Shown: positions 17,087 to 25,014 of the stretch, one piece after another
Layout: each line of letters begins with the position of its first letter
Position numbering within the stretch: the stretch's first letter is position 1
Source of the DNA: Paraburkholderia guartelaensis
GTDB taxonomy: Bacteria > Pseudomonadota > Gammaproteobacteria > Burkholderiales > Burkholderiaceae
Reading direction: 5' to 3'
NCBI RefSeq assembly: GCF_004353905.1
Contig: NZ_SMOD01000011.1
Location: 62,001 to 126,000 of the forward strand
Length of the DNA stretch: 64,000 nt
Notes under the pieces: generated by a model
The model's database searches: none
What the model was told of the DNA's origin: nothing
The model's input: the letters and a program-made list of their open reading frames with translations, nothing else
Made by a program: the position numbers and the translations under genes

Positions 17087-18438
17087 TTGAGTACCTCCGC
17101 TTCATAGCGCGCGGTACGCTCGTTTACTTCGTCCCACGTTTCGGAAATCAGCAGGTCTGCCCAGCGCCGGTACATGCCGCGCGCAGCTGTCTCCGAGAAA
17201 ATGTAGTTCGTCATGCCAGGTATGCCGTCTTCGCGCACGCGCTCGTTGCCCAGGCCCATTTCTAGGCACAGCTTCGTTTTGCGCGCGCGGCTGCCGCGCA
17301 GCACCTTCTGCACTTCGGCCCAGTTTTCCGAGTCGTCCTGTTCGAGAAAGCCTGCGGGCCCGAAGGCGCGCGTCGCGCTGCGCTCGAAGGCGGCTTTGAC
17401 TTCATCGGACGCTGCCTTGTCGGCGATACAGAACGCCCACACTTCCACCTGATTCGGCCCGCGCGGGTGCCAGACGCGCAGCGTGGCCGTGCCGTTGAGC
17501 CAGGAAAGCGTCGGGAACATGTTGTTGTGGCCCGCGAGACGCATCGCGCGTACCTTGCCCAGGCGCGCTTCGGCTTCGGCATAGGTGTCGCGGAAATACT
17601 GCGAGACTTCGCCGTCCACCCACACGTTCGCGTCGGGCTGCTCGGTGAAGAAGAAGCCGCTGCCATGGCCCGCCTGGCCGTACTGCAGGGCGTCTTTCGC
17701 GGTCTCCCACACGGGGCGCGCGGTTTGACCCGCGCCCAGCGCCTTGTCCGCTGCGCCTTCCTTCGCGCCGAGCACTTCGATGGCGGACGCGTGCGTGAAG
17801 AGCGCGTGATACTGATCGCTCGCGAACTGCTCCGCCGGGAATTTCCAGTTGCAGTCGATCACCCACTTGTGCACGCCGCCCACGATCTCGGTCCCGCCTT
17901 CGCGGCGGTCGAGCACGCCGTCGAGATACCAGGCGATGTCGCCCATATACGTTTCGAGGTCGGGCGCGTTCGCGTCCCAGTTGCCGAACACGAGGCCCTT
18001 GTACACGGCCACGCGCGTGACTTCCTGCAAGCCCCATTTCTCCTTGCACAGGCCCTGCGGATAGGCGCGCGACTCGAGCGGCACGTCGATGAGCGCGCCG
18101 TCCACGCCGTACGACCAGCCGTGATACGGGCACGTGAATGCGCGCGTGTTGCCGCAATCGGCGTGGCTCACGCGCATCGAGCGATGGCGGCACTGATTGA
18201 GGAAGGCCTTGATCGAGCCGTCCTTCTGGCGCACCACGACGATGGGGTCTTCGCCCATGTAGGTATTGAAAAAGTCGCCGGCTTTCGGTATTTGACTAAC
18301 GTGGGCGAGAAAGAGCCAACAGCGGCCGAAAATGCGCTCGAGTTCGAGCGCGTAAATGTCGGGGTCGGTATAGATCGACGACGTGACGCGGCCATTTTGC
18401 GCGTCGACGAGTGCATCGATGTCGATGATTGCGGACAT
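17083..18438 (-). CDS. hcaE: 3-phenylpropionate/cinnamate dioxygenase, alpha subunit
   Basis: A 451-residue large subunit (E. coli HcaE 453). It adds both atoms of O2 to the aromatic ring of 3-phenylpropionate or cinnamate, giving the 2,3-cis-dihydrodiol. The Rieske ligands are C83, H85, C103 and H106 (CRHRSMR and CPYHGWSYG). The mononuclear iron ligands are H211 and H216 in DQYHALFTHAS, plus an aspartate in the C-terminal half. The ATG at 18438 is preceded by GGAGGAGACTCGC, a very strong ribosome binding site. It is the first gene of hcaEFCBD and is divergent from the LysR gene hcaR. Substrate assignment rests on operon order and the adjacent mhp genes. Confidence 0.92.
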   Translation of the reverse strand: MSAIIDIDALVDAQNGRVTSSIYTDPDIYALELERIFGRCWLFLAHVSQIPKAGDFFNTYMGEDPIVVVRQKDGSIKAFLNQCRHRSMRVSHADCGNTRAFTCPYHGWSYGVDGALIDVPLESRAYPQGLCKEKWGLQEVTRVAVYKGLVFGNWDANAPDLETYMGDIAWYLDGVLDRREGGTEIVGGVHKWVIDCNWKFPAEQFASDQYHALFTHASAIEVLGAKEGAADKALGAGQTARPVWETAKDALQYGQAGHGSGFFFTEQPDANVWVDGEVSQYFRDTYAEAEARLGKVRAMRLAGHNNMFPTLSWLNGTATLRVWHPRGPNQVEVWAFCIADKAASDEVKAAFERSATRAFGPAGFLEQDDSENWAEVQKVLRGSRARKTKLCLEMGLGNERVREDGIPGMTNYIFSETAARGMYRRWADLLISETWDEVNERTARYEAEVLK

Positions 18439-18460
18439 GCGAGTCTCCTCCGTGGCAGCA

Positions 18461-18479
18461 TTCTCCTTTTGGCGGAGAA
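18461..18479. promoter_or_regulatory. Candidate HcaR (LysR-type) operator in front of hcaE
   Basis: The dyad TTCTCC-N7-GGAGAA contains the T-N11-A core typical of LysR-family sites and lies in the hcaE-hcaR divergent region, 23-41 bp before the hcaE start. Being close to the ribosome binding site, it may cover the transcription start rather than the activation site. Confidence 0.4.
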
Positions 18480-18562
18480 CGCAGACGGATGATCGTTGCT
18501 CGCTTTGCCGATGTGAAATATTTTGTTTGTTGCCACTAAGACTTCAAAACGATCAATCGAGC

Positions 18563-19441
18563 ATGGAACTGAGACACCTGCGCTACTTCATTGCCGTTGC
18601 CGACGAGCTGAGCTTCACGCGCGCGGCGCAGCGCCTGCATACGGCGCAGCCCTCGCTGAGCCAGCAGATCCGCAATCTCGAAGACGAAGTGGGCACGCCA
18701 CTCTTCGAGCGCACGCGCCGCAAGGTGGAATTGACCGACGCGGGCAAGGTGTTTCTCGCGGAGGCGCGCCTCGTGGTGGCGCAGGCCGACCGGGCGGTGG
18801 CGCGAGCGCGCCAGGTGGGGCAGGGGCGCGCGACGGTGACGATCGGTTTCGTGCCCGCAGCGGAGATCCGGGTTTTCCCGGTGATCTTGCCGCGTTTGCG
18901 TTTGCGCTTTCCCGAGGTGAATGTCGAGTTGCGCAGCCTGCCGACGGCCGAGCAGGAAGACGCGCTTTTGCGCGGCGATATCGACGTGGCATTCATGCGG
19001 CGGCCCGTTTTGTCGCCTGAATTGCGCAGCGAAGTCGTGCTCACCGAGCCGCTCGTGGTGGTGCTGCCAAGCGGCCATCCGCTCGCGAAGCAAGAGCGCA
19101 TCGCACCGGCGCAACTGAGCGGCGAGCCGTTCATCAGCACGCATCCGCAGTTCTCGGGGCAGGTGCACAGCGTGGTCGAGGCGTATTGCGAGGCGCACGG
19201 AATCGAGCGCAAGGTGGCTCAGGTCGCGACCAATATTCTGCTCAATCTGAATCTCGTGGGGATGGGGCTCGGCTATGCGCTCCTGCCCGCGTATGTCTCG
19301 TCGCTCACGAGCAGTGCGATCTGCACGCGCCCGCTGGAAGGCGAGCCGCCTACCATCGACTTGCTGATGGTGTCGCGCAAAGAGCCGCATGCGGCGGAGC
19401 TCGAAGCCTTGTTCGAACTCGTGCGCGAGAACGAAGCTTAA
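18563..19441 (+). CDS. hcaR: LysR-family regulator of the phenylpropionate dioxygenase operon
   Basis: A 292-residue LysR protein (E. coli HcaR 296). The winged helix-turn-helix is at residues 1-60 (MELRHLRYFIAVADELSFTRAAQRL and QPSLSQQIRNLEDEVG). The effector-binding domain from about residue 90 shows the BenM/CatM/HcaR-like pattern IGFVPAAEIRVFPVILPRLR and IDVAFMRRPV. The ATG at 18563 begins exactly at the family start; longer in-frame readings are not supported. It is divergent from hcaE across 124 bp. It probably activates hcaEFCBD in response to phenylpropionate or cinnamate, as in E. coli. Its stop codon overlaps that of mhpR in the tetranucleotide TTAA. Confidence 0.87.
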   Translation: MELRHLRYFIAVADELSFTRAAQRLHTAQPSLSQQIRNLEDEVGTPLFERTRRKVELTDAGKVFLAEARLVVAQADRAVARARQVGQGRATVTIGFVPAAEIRVFPVILPRLRLRFPEVNVELRSLPTAEQEDALLRGDIDVAFMRRPVLSPELRSEVVLTEPLVVVLPSGHPLAKQERIAPAQLSGEPFISTHPQFSGQVHSVVEAYCEAHGIERKVAQVATNILLNLNLVGMGLGYALLPAYVSSLTSSAICTRPLEGEPPTIDLLMVSRKEPHAAELEALFELVRENEA

Positions 19442-20241
19442 CGCTTCGTGGTTTCCTCCTGCGCCTCTAGCGCCGTCACCATTTCCTGCGCGGCGCGCTG
19501 CAACTCGGGCACGAAGCGGCGCACGGCCTCTGCCGGATTGATGGCCTGCTCCAGGTAGATCACGTTCAGGCTCGCGAGCACGCGCCCATGCGCCTCGATG
19601 GCCGTTGCGAGCGCACCGATTTTGCGCTGATCCGCCCAGTCGCCGTGGTTCGAACCGAAGCCGTCCGCGCGCGTCTGGCGCACGAGATTGCGGATATAGG
19701 CCTTGTCGCTGGCGAGCTTTTGCTGCTGCTCGCCGCCCGCCCCCGCGCGCAACAGTTCGAGAATGTCCTCGCGCTCGGCCTCGGGACACATCGCAAAGTA
19801 CACGCGTCCGGCCGCCGTGAGCAGGATCGGCAGGCGGCGGCCCACCATCGCGCGGTGAAACGAAAGCGGGCTGAAGCGGTGCGTGGTCTCGCGTATCACC
19901 ATGGAGTCGCCGTCGGGCGTCGTGAGGTCCGAAGGCCACACGGTGCGCTGGAGCATTTGCGCCATGATCGGCGGCGCGATGGTCGCGATCAGCTCGTCGT
20001 CGGTGAAGCCTTCGCTCAGGCCGCGCACGTTCATCGTCAGACGAAAGCTGTCGTCGGAAGCGCTGCGGCGCACGAACTTCTCCTCTACCAGGGTTTCCAG
20101 CAGGCGCCTAACCGTCGTGCGGTGCAGACCCGTTGCCTCACTCAGCTGCTGGCTCGTGGCGCGCCCGTTCTCCATGGCGTTGAGCGCCTGGAGCACCTGC
20201 AGGCCGCGCGCCAGTCCCCGCACGTTTGCATACTTCGTCAT
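19438..20241 (-). CDS. mhpR: IclR-family activator of the mhp operon
   Basis: A 267-residue IclR-family regulator. The N-terminal winged helix is at residues 5-65 (GLARGLQVLQALN, ATGLHRTTVRRLLETL). The IclR effector domain follows, including TTHRFSPLSFHRAMVGRRLPILLTAAGRVYFA. In E. coli, MhpR activates mhp with 3-(3-hydroxyphenyl)propionate as inducer, synergistically with phenylpropionate. I start at the ATG at 20241 (MTKYANVRGL); a 31-residue upstream extension would cross the operator region. It is divergent from mhpA across 192 bp containing a perfect palindrome and a promoter, and convergent with hcaR, with the two stop codons sharing TTAA. Confidence 0.9.
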   Translation of the reverse strand: MTKYANVRGLARGLQVLQALNAMENGRATSQQLSEATGLHRTTVRRLLETLVEEKFVRRSASDDSFRLTMNVRGLSEGFTDDELIATIAPPIMAQMLQRTVWPSDLTTPDGDSMVIRETTHRFSPLSFHRAMVGRRLPILLTAAGRVYFAMCPEAEREDILELLRAGAGGEQQQKLASDKAYIRNLVRQTRADGFGSNHGDWADQRKIGALATAIEAHGRVLASLNVIYLEQAINPAEAVRRFVPELQRAAQEMVTALEAQEETTKR

Positions 20242-20265
20242 TGAAAATGCCTTAAAAATCAACTG

Positions 20266-20282
20266 TGTGCATTCTATGCACA
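20266..20282. promoter_or_regulatory. Predicted MhpR operator (perfect 17-bp palindrome)
   Basis: TGTGCATTCTATGCACA has perfect 7-bp arms and a 3-bp centre. From memory, the E. coli MhpR site is also 17 bp, with the core GTGCA-N7-TGCACA, and is centred near -58. Here the centre (20274) lies about 58 bp before the start predicted from the adjacent promoter. Confidence 0.7.
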
Positions 20283-20296
20283 TTTCTCTAAAAATG

Positions 20297-20325
20297 TTGA
20301 GCGCGCATCGGGCGGAACCTAGACT
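20297..20325 (+). promoter_or_regulatory. Predicted mhpA promoter
   Basis: TTGAGC (20297-20302) and TAGACT (20320-20325) are spaced 17 bp apart, with predicted start near 20332. The -10 is poor, as expected for an activator-dependent promoter. Confidence 0.5.
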
Positions 20326-20433
20326 CGCTTCCATTCACCGGACTGCGACAAAACGTCCAACCGGGTGATCCGTTTTCAGGCACCACCTGTCAGCATCCGC
20401 AGCGGCTCCATAAGCCGCGCGAGAAGGAGACAC

Positions 20434-22284
20434 ATGAACACCCCCCTCGCCCACGAGGCGGATACCGTCCGCCCTCGCCAGATTGCCACCGACGTCGCCA
20501 TCATCGGCGCGGGTCCGGTCGGCCTCATGATCGCCAATATTCTCGGCCTGCAAGGCGTGCGTGTCACGCTCGTCGAGAAGCTCGACCAGATCATCGACTA
20601 CCCGCGCGCAATTGGTTTGGATGACGAAGCATTGCGCGTGTTCCAGTCCATTGGTCTTGCCGATGCGCTGCTGCCGCACACCACGCCCGACCACTGGATG
20701 CGCTTCGTCACGAAAGACGGCCATTGCTTCGCCTCGATCGAGCCGCGCACCGACGAATTCGGCTGGCCGCGCCGCAACGCGTTCATTCAGCCGCTGGCTG
20801 ACCGCGTGCTGTACGAAGGGCTCGCGCGCTTCGAGCACGTGGACGTGTTGTTCGGCCACGCGGTCAATGCATTCGAGCAGGACGCGCAGGGCGTGACGAT
20901 CGACGTGAGCGACGCGAACGGCGAGCGCCGCACGATCCGTGCAGCGTACCTGGTGGGCGCGGACGGCGGCAACAGCTTCGTGCGCCGCGCGCTGAACGTG
21001 CCCTTCGAAGGCCGCACGAAGCCGAATCAATGGATCGTGGTGGACGTGCGCAACGACCCCATCGGCTCGCCGCATATCTACATGCATTGCGATCATCAGC
21101 GCCCGTATGTGTCGGCCGCGCTGCCGCACGGCATTCGCCGCTTCGAATTCATGGTGATGCCGGGCGAGACGGAAGAAGAACTCTCGAAGCCCGAGAACAT
21201 GGCCGCGCTGATCCGCAAGGTGGTGGCGGACCCCGACAAGGTCGACTACATCCGCAAGCGTGTGTACACGCACAACGCGCGCCTCGCCGAAACGTTCCGC
21301 GTGGACCGCGTGCTGCTCGCGGGCGACGCTGCGCACATCATGCCGGTGTGGCAGGGTCAGGGCTACAACAGCGGCATTCGCGACGCGAACAACCTGGGCT
21401 GGAAGCTCGCGATGGTCGCGAAGGGCCAGGCCGATGGCCGCCTGCTCGACAGCTATACCGTGGAGCGCCGCGCGCACGCGCGCTCGATGATCCACCTCTC
21501 GGAAGTGGCGGGCGATATCTTCGCGCCCACCACGCGCTTTGGCGCGCGCTTTCGCGACACGTTCGTGCGCTACATGAACGTATTCCCTTCGGTGAAGCGC
21601 TACTTCGTGGAAATGCGCTTCAAGCCGATGCCGCGCTATGAAGCAGGCGTCGTGCTGCTGCCGCCGCCGCAAAAGACGGGCGGCTGGCTCGCAAGCTTGC
21701 TGGAGCGCTCGGGCAACTCGGCGCCGGGCCGCCTGCTTGGCCTGATGAGCCAGAAGCGCGACTCGCTGATCGGCCGCCTCGCGTATGGCCGCGATCCGCT
21801 CGCGGCGTCGCCCGTGGGCCGCATGTTCATCCAGCCGCGCGTGCGCCTGGCCGATGGCCGCGTGGTGCGCCTCGACGACGCGATCGGCAACGGCTTCGCG
21901 GTGCTCGCCTGGGGCGCGGACCCGACCTTCGGCCTCACGCCGCAAGCCCGCGCATTGTGGGAGCGCCTGGGCGCCCGCTTCATCTTCGCGAAGCCCGACG
22001 TGCAGCTCGAATACGCCGACGACGTGCCCGAGGGCGTACTCGCGCTCGGCGACGTGCAGGGCCGCCTGAAAGAGTGGTTCAGCCGTCTGCCCGAATCGGT
22101 CGTGCTGCTGCGCCCGGACCGCTTCGTCGCGGGCGTCTGCACGCCGCAACAGGTCTCGGACGCGATCGTCGAACTCGCGGGCAAGCTCGGCATGACCGAA
22201 GCCGCCTTGCATGGGGCGAGCGCCGCTGCCCCGCAGAACCGTCCCGTGCGCGGCGTGGCCGTTGCGCGCACCGCAGGAGCTTGA
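20434..22284 (+). CDS. mhpA: Bifunctional 3-(3-hydroxyphenyl)propionate/3-hydroxycinnamate hydroxylase
   Basis: A 616-residue FAD monooxygenase that hydroxylates 3-(3-hydroxyphenyl)propionate to the 2,3-dihydroxy compound with NADH and O2. The FAD fold is VAIIGAGPVGLMIANILGLQG (about residues 28-48). The DG motif is LVGADGGNSFVRR near residue 175, and the GD motif is RVLLAGDAAHIMPVWQGQGYNSGIRDA near residue 290. The latter, with QGYNSGIRD, is diagnostic of MhpA. E. coli MhpA is 554 residues; the extra length here is mostly a C-terminal extension seen in betaproteobacterial homologues. GAGAAGGAGACAC precedes the ATG at 20434. It is the first gene of mhpABDFETC and is divergent from mhpR. Confidence 0.94.
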   Translation: MNTPLAHEADTVRPRQIATDVAIIGAGPVGLMIANILGLQGVRVTLVEKLDQIIDYPRAIGLDDEALRVFQSIGLADALLPHTTPDHWMRFVTKDGHCFASIEPRTDEFGWPRRNAFIQPLADRVLYEGLARFEHVDVLFGHAVNAFEQDAQGVTIDVSDANGERRTIRAAYLVGADGGNSFVRRALNVPFEGRTKPNQWIVVDVRNDPIGSPHIYMHCDHQRPYVSAALPHGIRRFEFMVMPGETEEELSKPENMAALIRKVVADPDKVDYIRKRVYTHNARLAETFRVDRVLLAGDAAHIMPVWQGQGYNSGIRDANNLGWKLAMVAKGQADGRLLDSYTVERRAHARSMIHLSEVAGDIFAPTTRFGARFRDTFVRYMNVFPSVKRYFVEMRFKPMPRYEAGVVLLPPPQKTGGWLASLLERSGNSAPGRLLGLMSQKRDSLIGRLAYGRDPLAASPVGRMFIQPRVRLADGRVVRLDDAIGNGFAVLAWGADPTFGLTPQARALWERLGARFIFAKPDVQLEYADDVPEGVLALGDVQGRLKEWFSRLPESVVLLRPDRFVAGVCTPQQVSDAIVELAGKLGMTEAALHGASAAAPQNRPVRGVAVARTAGA

Positions 22285-22286
22285 GC

Positions 22287-23231
22287 ATGCCGATTCACCT
22301 CGAATGTCTGTCGCATACGCCGCTGCATGGCTATTTCGATCCGCTGCCTGACGTGGTGGCGGAAGTCGAACGTGTGGGCCGCGCTGCGCGCGAACGCGTG
22401 GAAGCCTTCAACCCGGACGTGATCGTCGCGTTCGCACCCGATCACTTCAACGGTTTTTTCTACGACGTGATGCCGCCGTTCTGCATCGGCGCGCGCACGG
22501 AAGCGATCGGCGATTTCAAGAGCATGGCCGGTACGCTGCCTGTGCCCGAAGCGCTTGCGCACAAGCTCGCCGAGAACGTGCTCGACGCCGATATCGACGT
22601 GGCGCTCTCGTACCGCATGCAGGTCGATCACGGCTGCGCGCAGGCGCTGGAAGTGCTCACGGGCGGTCTCGACCGTTACCCGGTGATTCCGGTGTTCATC
22701 AACTCCGTGGCGCCGCCCATGGCGACGCTGCGCCGCGCGCGTTTGCTCGGCGATGCGATTGGCCGCTTCTTCTCGCGCAGCGACAAGCGCGTGCTCGTGG
22801 TGGGTTCGGGCGGCATCTCGCACGAACCGCCGGTGCCGGAACTGTTCGGCGCGACGCCGGAAGTGGCCGAACGTTTGATCGCGGGCCGCAACCCCTCGGC
22901 GGATTCGCGCGCCGCACGTCAGGCGCGCACCGTGGCCGCGGCGAAATCGTTCACTGCGGGCGACAGCCATCTGCATCCGCTCAACCCCGAATGGGACCGC
23001 GCGTTCCTCGCGCGCCTGGCATCGGGCGAATTGACTTCCGTGGACGGCATGACGAACGCGGCCATCACGCGTGACGGCGGCAAGTCGGCGCACGAGATCC
23101 GCACGTGGGTCGCGGCATTCGGCGTGCTGGCCGCTTACGGCCCGTATCGCGCTTCGCTCGATTACTACCGCGAAATTCCCGAGTGGATTGCGGGTTTCGC
23201 CACCATGCACGCCACGCCCGACGCGGCTTGA
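22287..23231 (+). CDS. mhpB: 2,3-dihydroxyphenylpropionate 1,2-dioxygenase
   Basis: A 314-residue extradiol dioxygenase of the LigB superfamily, identical in length to E. coli MhpB. It cleaves 2,3-dihydroxyphenylpropionate between C1 and C2 to give 2-hydroxy-6-oxonona-2,4-dienedioate. Catalytic histidines H115 (MQVDHGCAQ) and H179 (GGISHEPP) fall at the same numbers as in E. coli. PDHFNGFFYDVMPPFCIG near residues 51-68 is also a family signature. The ATG at 22287 starts 2 bp after the mhpA stop, with AGGAGC within the mhpA end as ribosome binding site. Iron(II) is the expected metal. Confidence 0.95.
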   Translation: MPIHLECLSHTPLHGYFDPLPDVVAEVERVGRAARERVEAFNPDVIVAFAPDHFNGFFYDVMPPFCIGARTEAIGDFKSMAGTLPVPEALAHKLAENVLDADIDVALSYRMQVDHGCAQALEVLTGGLDRYPVIPVFINSVAPPMATLRRARLLGDAIGRFFSRSDKRVLVVGSGGISHEPPVPELFGATPEVAERLIAGRNPSADSRAARQARTVAAAKSFTAGDSHLHPLNPEWDRAFLARLASGELTSVDGMTNAAITRDGGKSAHEIRTWVAAFGVLAAYGPYRASLDYYREIPEWIAGFATMHATPDAA

Positions 23232-23260
23232 TAGAACAGTACGGACTCCGGAGAATCAAC

Positions 23261-24049
23261 ATGTCAGATTCGAAACTCGTCGCGGCGCTGGCCGCGCGCC
23301 TCTACGAAGCCGAAGCCTCGCGCAACGTGATCGAGCCGGTGCGCGGCGAGATTGCTATCGACGATATCGCCACTGCCTACGCCGTTCAGCAAGCCAACGT
23401 CGATCTGCGCGTGGCGACCGGCGAGCGCATCGTGGGCCGCAAGATCGGCCTCACGTCGCTTGCGGTGCAGAAGCAGCTAGGCGTCGATCAGCCTGACTTC
23501 GGCGCGCTGTTCGCGTCGATGGCGTACGGCGATGCGCAAGCGATCCCGCTCTCGCAACTGATCCAGCCGAAGGTCGAAGCGGAAATCGCGCTCGTGCTGG
23601 AGCACGACCTCACGTTCGAAAAGCACACCTTCGTCGACATCCTGCGCGCCAGCGCGTATGCGCTCGCAGCCATCGAGGTGGTGGACAGCCGCATCCAGAA
23701 CTGGGACATCCGCTTCGTCGATACGGTGGCCGACAACGCCTCGAGCGCGCGCTTCGTGGTGGGCAGCCGCCCGGTGCCGCTTTCGCGGATCGACCTGACC
23801 GCCTGCGCCATGGAGCTCTCGCGCGACGGCGAAGTGCTCTCGCGCGGCAATGGCGCGGCGTGCCTGGGCAACCCGCTCAACGCCGCCGTGTGGCTCGCGG
23901 ACCGCATGGTCCAGCTCGGCACGCCGCTGCGTGCGGGCGACGTGGTGCTCACGGGTGCACTCGGGCCCATGGTCGCCGTGAAGGAACCCGGCACGTACAC
24001 CGCGCAGATCGAAGGCCTCGGCAGCGTTCGCGCGACTTTTTCCGCCTGA
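23261..24049 (+). CDS. mhpD: 2-oxopent-4-enoate (2-hydroxypentadienoate) hydratase
   Basis: A 262-residue hydratase (E. coli MhpD 269) that adds water to 2-hydroxypenta-2,4-dienoate to make 4-hydroxy-2-oxovalerate. The blocks RIVGRKIGLTS, QPDFGALFASM and PKVEAEIALVLE hold the metal-binding glutamates of this family. ALAAIEVVDSRIQNWDIRFVDTVADNAS and GNPLNAAVWLA complete the signature. CGGAGAATCAAC precedes the ATG at 23261. It lies 29 bp after mhpB, where E. coli has mhpC instead. Related XylJ/BphH and decarboxylase XylI share the fold; the operon context fixes hydratase. Confidence 0.93.
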   Translation: MSDSKLVAALAARLYEAEASRNVIEPVRGEIAIDDIATAYAVQQANVDLRVATGERIVGRKIGLTSLAVQKQLGVDQPDFGALFASMAYGDAQAIPLSQLIQPKVEAEIALVLEHDLTFEKHTFVDILRASAYALAAIEVVDSRIQNWDIRFVDTVADNASSARFVVGSRPVPLSRIDLTACAMELSRDGEVLSRGNGAACLGNPLNAAVWLADRMVQLGTPLRAGDVVLTGALGPMVAVKEPGTYTAQIEGLGSVRATFSA

Positions 24050-24062
24050 TACAGGAATTCAT

Positions 24063-25010
24063 ATGGCTTCCGAAAAACTCAAGGTTGCGATCATCGGCTC
24101 CGGCAACATAGGCACGGATCTGATGATCAAGATCATGCGCAACAGCAAGCATCTGGAGATGGCGGCGATGGTCGGCATCGACCCGAACTCCGATGGTCTC
24201 GCGCGCGCCGCGCGGCTTGGCGTGGCGACCACGCATGAAGGCGTCGAAGGTCTTACGCGCCTGCCGGTGTTCAACGACATCGACTTCGTGTTCGACGCGA
24301 CGTCCGCTGGCGCGCATGTGAAGAACGACGCGCTGCTGCGCACACTCAAGCCGTCGATCCGCGTGATCGACCTCACGCCCGCCGCCATCGGCCCGTACTG
24401 CGTGCCGGTCGTGAACCTCGACGCGCATATCGACGCGCCCAACGTCAACATGGTGACGTGCGGCGGCCAGGCCACGATTCCGATGGTTGCGGCCGTGTCG
24501 CGCGTCGCGAAGGTCCACTACGCGGAAATCGTCGCGTCGATCAGCAGCAAATCGGCGGGTCCCGGCACGCGCGCCAACATCGACGAGTTCACCGAAACGA
24601 CATCGAAGGCGATCGAGGTGGTCGGCGGCGCAGCAAAGGGCAAGGCCATCATCGTGCTGAATCCGGCCGAGCCGCCGGTCATGATGCGCGACACGGTTTA
24701 TACGCTTTCCGATCTGGCCGACCGCGAGAAGGTCGAGCAGTCCATCGAAGAGATGGTCGCGAAGGTGCACGCCTACGTGCCGGGCTATCGTCTGAAGCAG
24801 AAGGTGCAGTTCGACGAGATCCCCGCGAACGCGCCCCTGAATATTCCGGGCCTCGGCAAGTTCAGCGGCCTGAAGACCTCAGTGTTCCTCGAAGTGGAAG
24901 GCGCCGCGCACTATCTGCCCGCTTACGCAGGCAATCTCGACATCATGACTTCCGCCGCGCTCGCCACCGCCGAACGCATGGCGCAGACGCTTCTGAGCGT
25001 GGAGGGATAA
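24063..25010 (+). CDS. mhpF: Acetaldehyde dehydrogenase (acylating)
   Basis: A 315-residue CoA-acylating aldehyde dehydrogenase (E. coli MhpF 316). It converts the acetaldehyde released by MhpE to acetyl-CoA with NAD+ and CoA. The NAD fold is KVAIIGSGNIGTDLM at residues 7-21. The thioester-forming cysteine is C133 in MVTCGGQATIPMV. KSAGPGTRANIDEFTETTS is a family hallmark. In characterised homologues the enzyme forms a complex with the aldolase that channels acetaldehyde; the 4-bp spacing to mhpE fits. The ATG at 24063 follows AGGAATTCAT. Confidence 0.95.
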   Translation: MASEKLKVAIIGSGNIGTDLMIKIMRNSKHLEMAAMVGIDPNSDGLARAARLGVATTHEGVEGLTRLPVFNDIDFVFDATSAGAHVKNDALLRTLKPSIRVIDLTPAAIGPYCVPVVNLDAHIDAPNVNMVTCGGQATIPMVAAVSRVAKVHYAEIVASISSKSAGPGTRANIDEFTETTSKAIEVVGGAAKGKAIIVLNPAEPPVMMRDTVYTLSDLADREKVEQSIEEMVAKVHAYVPGYRLKQKVQFDEIPANAPLNIPGLGKFSGLKTSVFLEVEGAAHYLPAYAGNLDIMTSAALATAERMAQTLLSVEG

Positions 25011-25014
25011 GACC

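Noticed and set aside
20335..22212. 625-residue open frame antisense to mhpA
   Set aside because: The translation is rich in Arg, His and Ala without domain features, while the plus strand encodes a complete MhpA.
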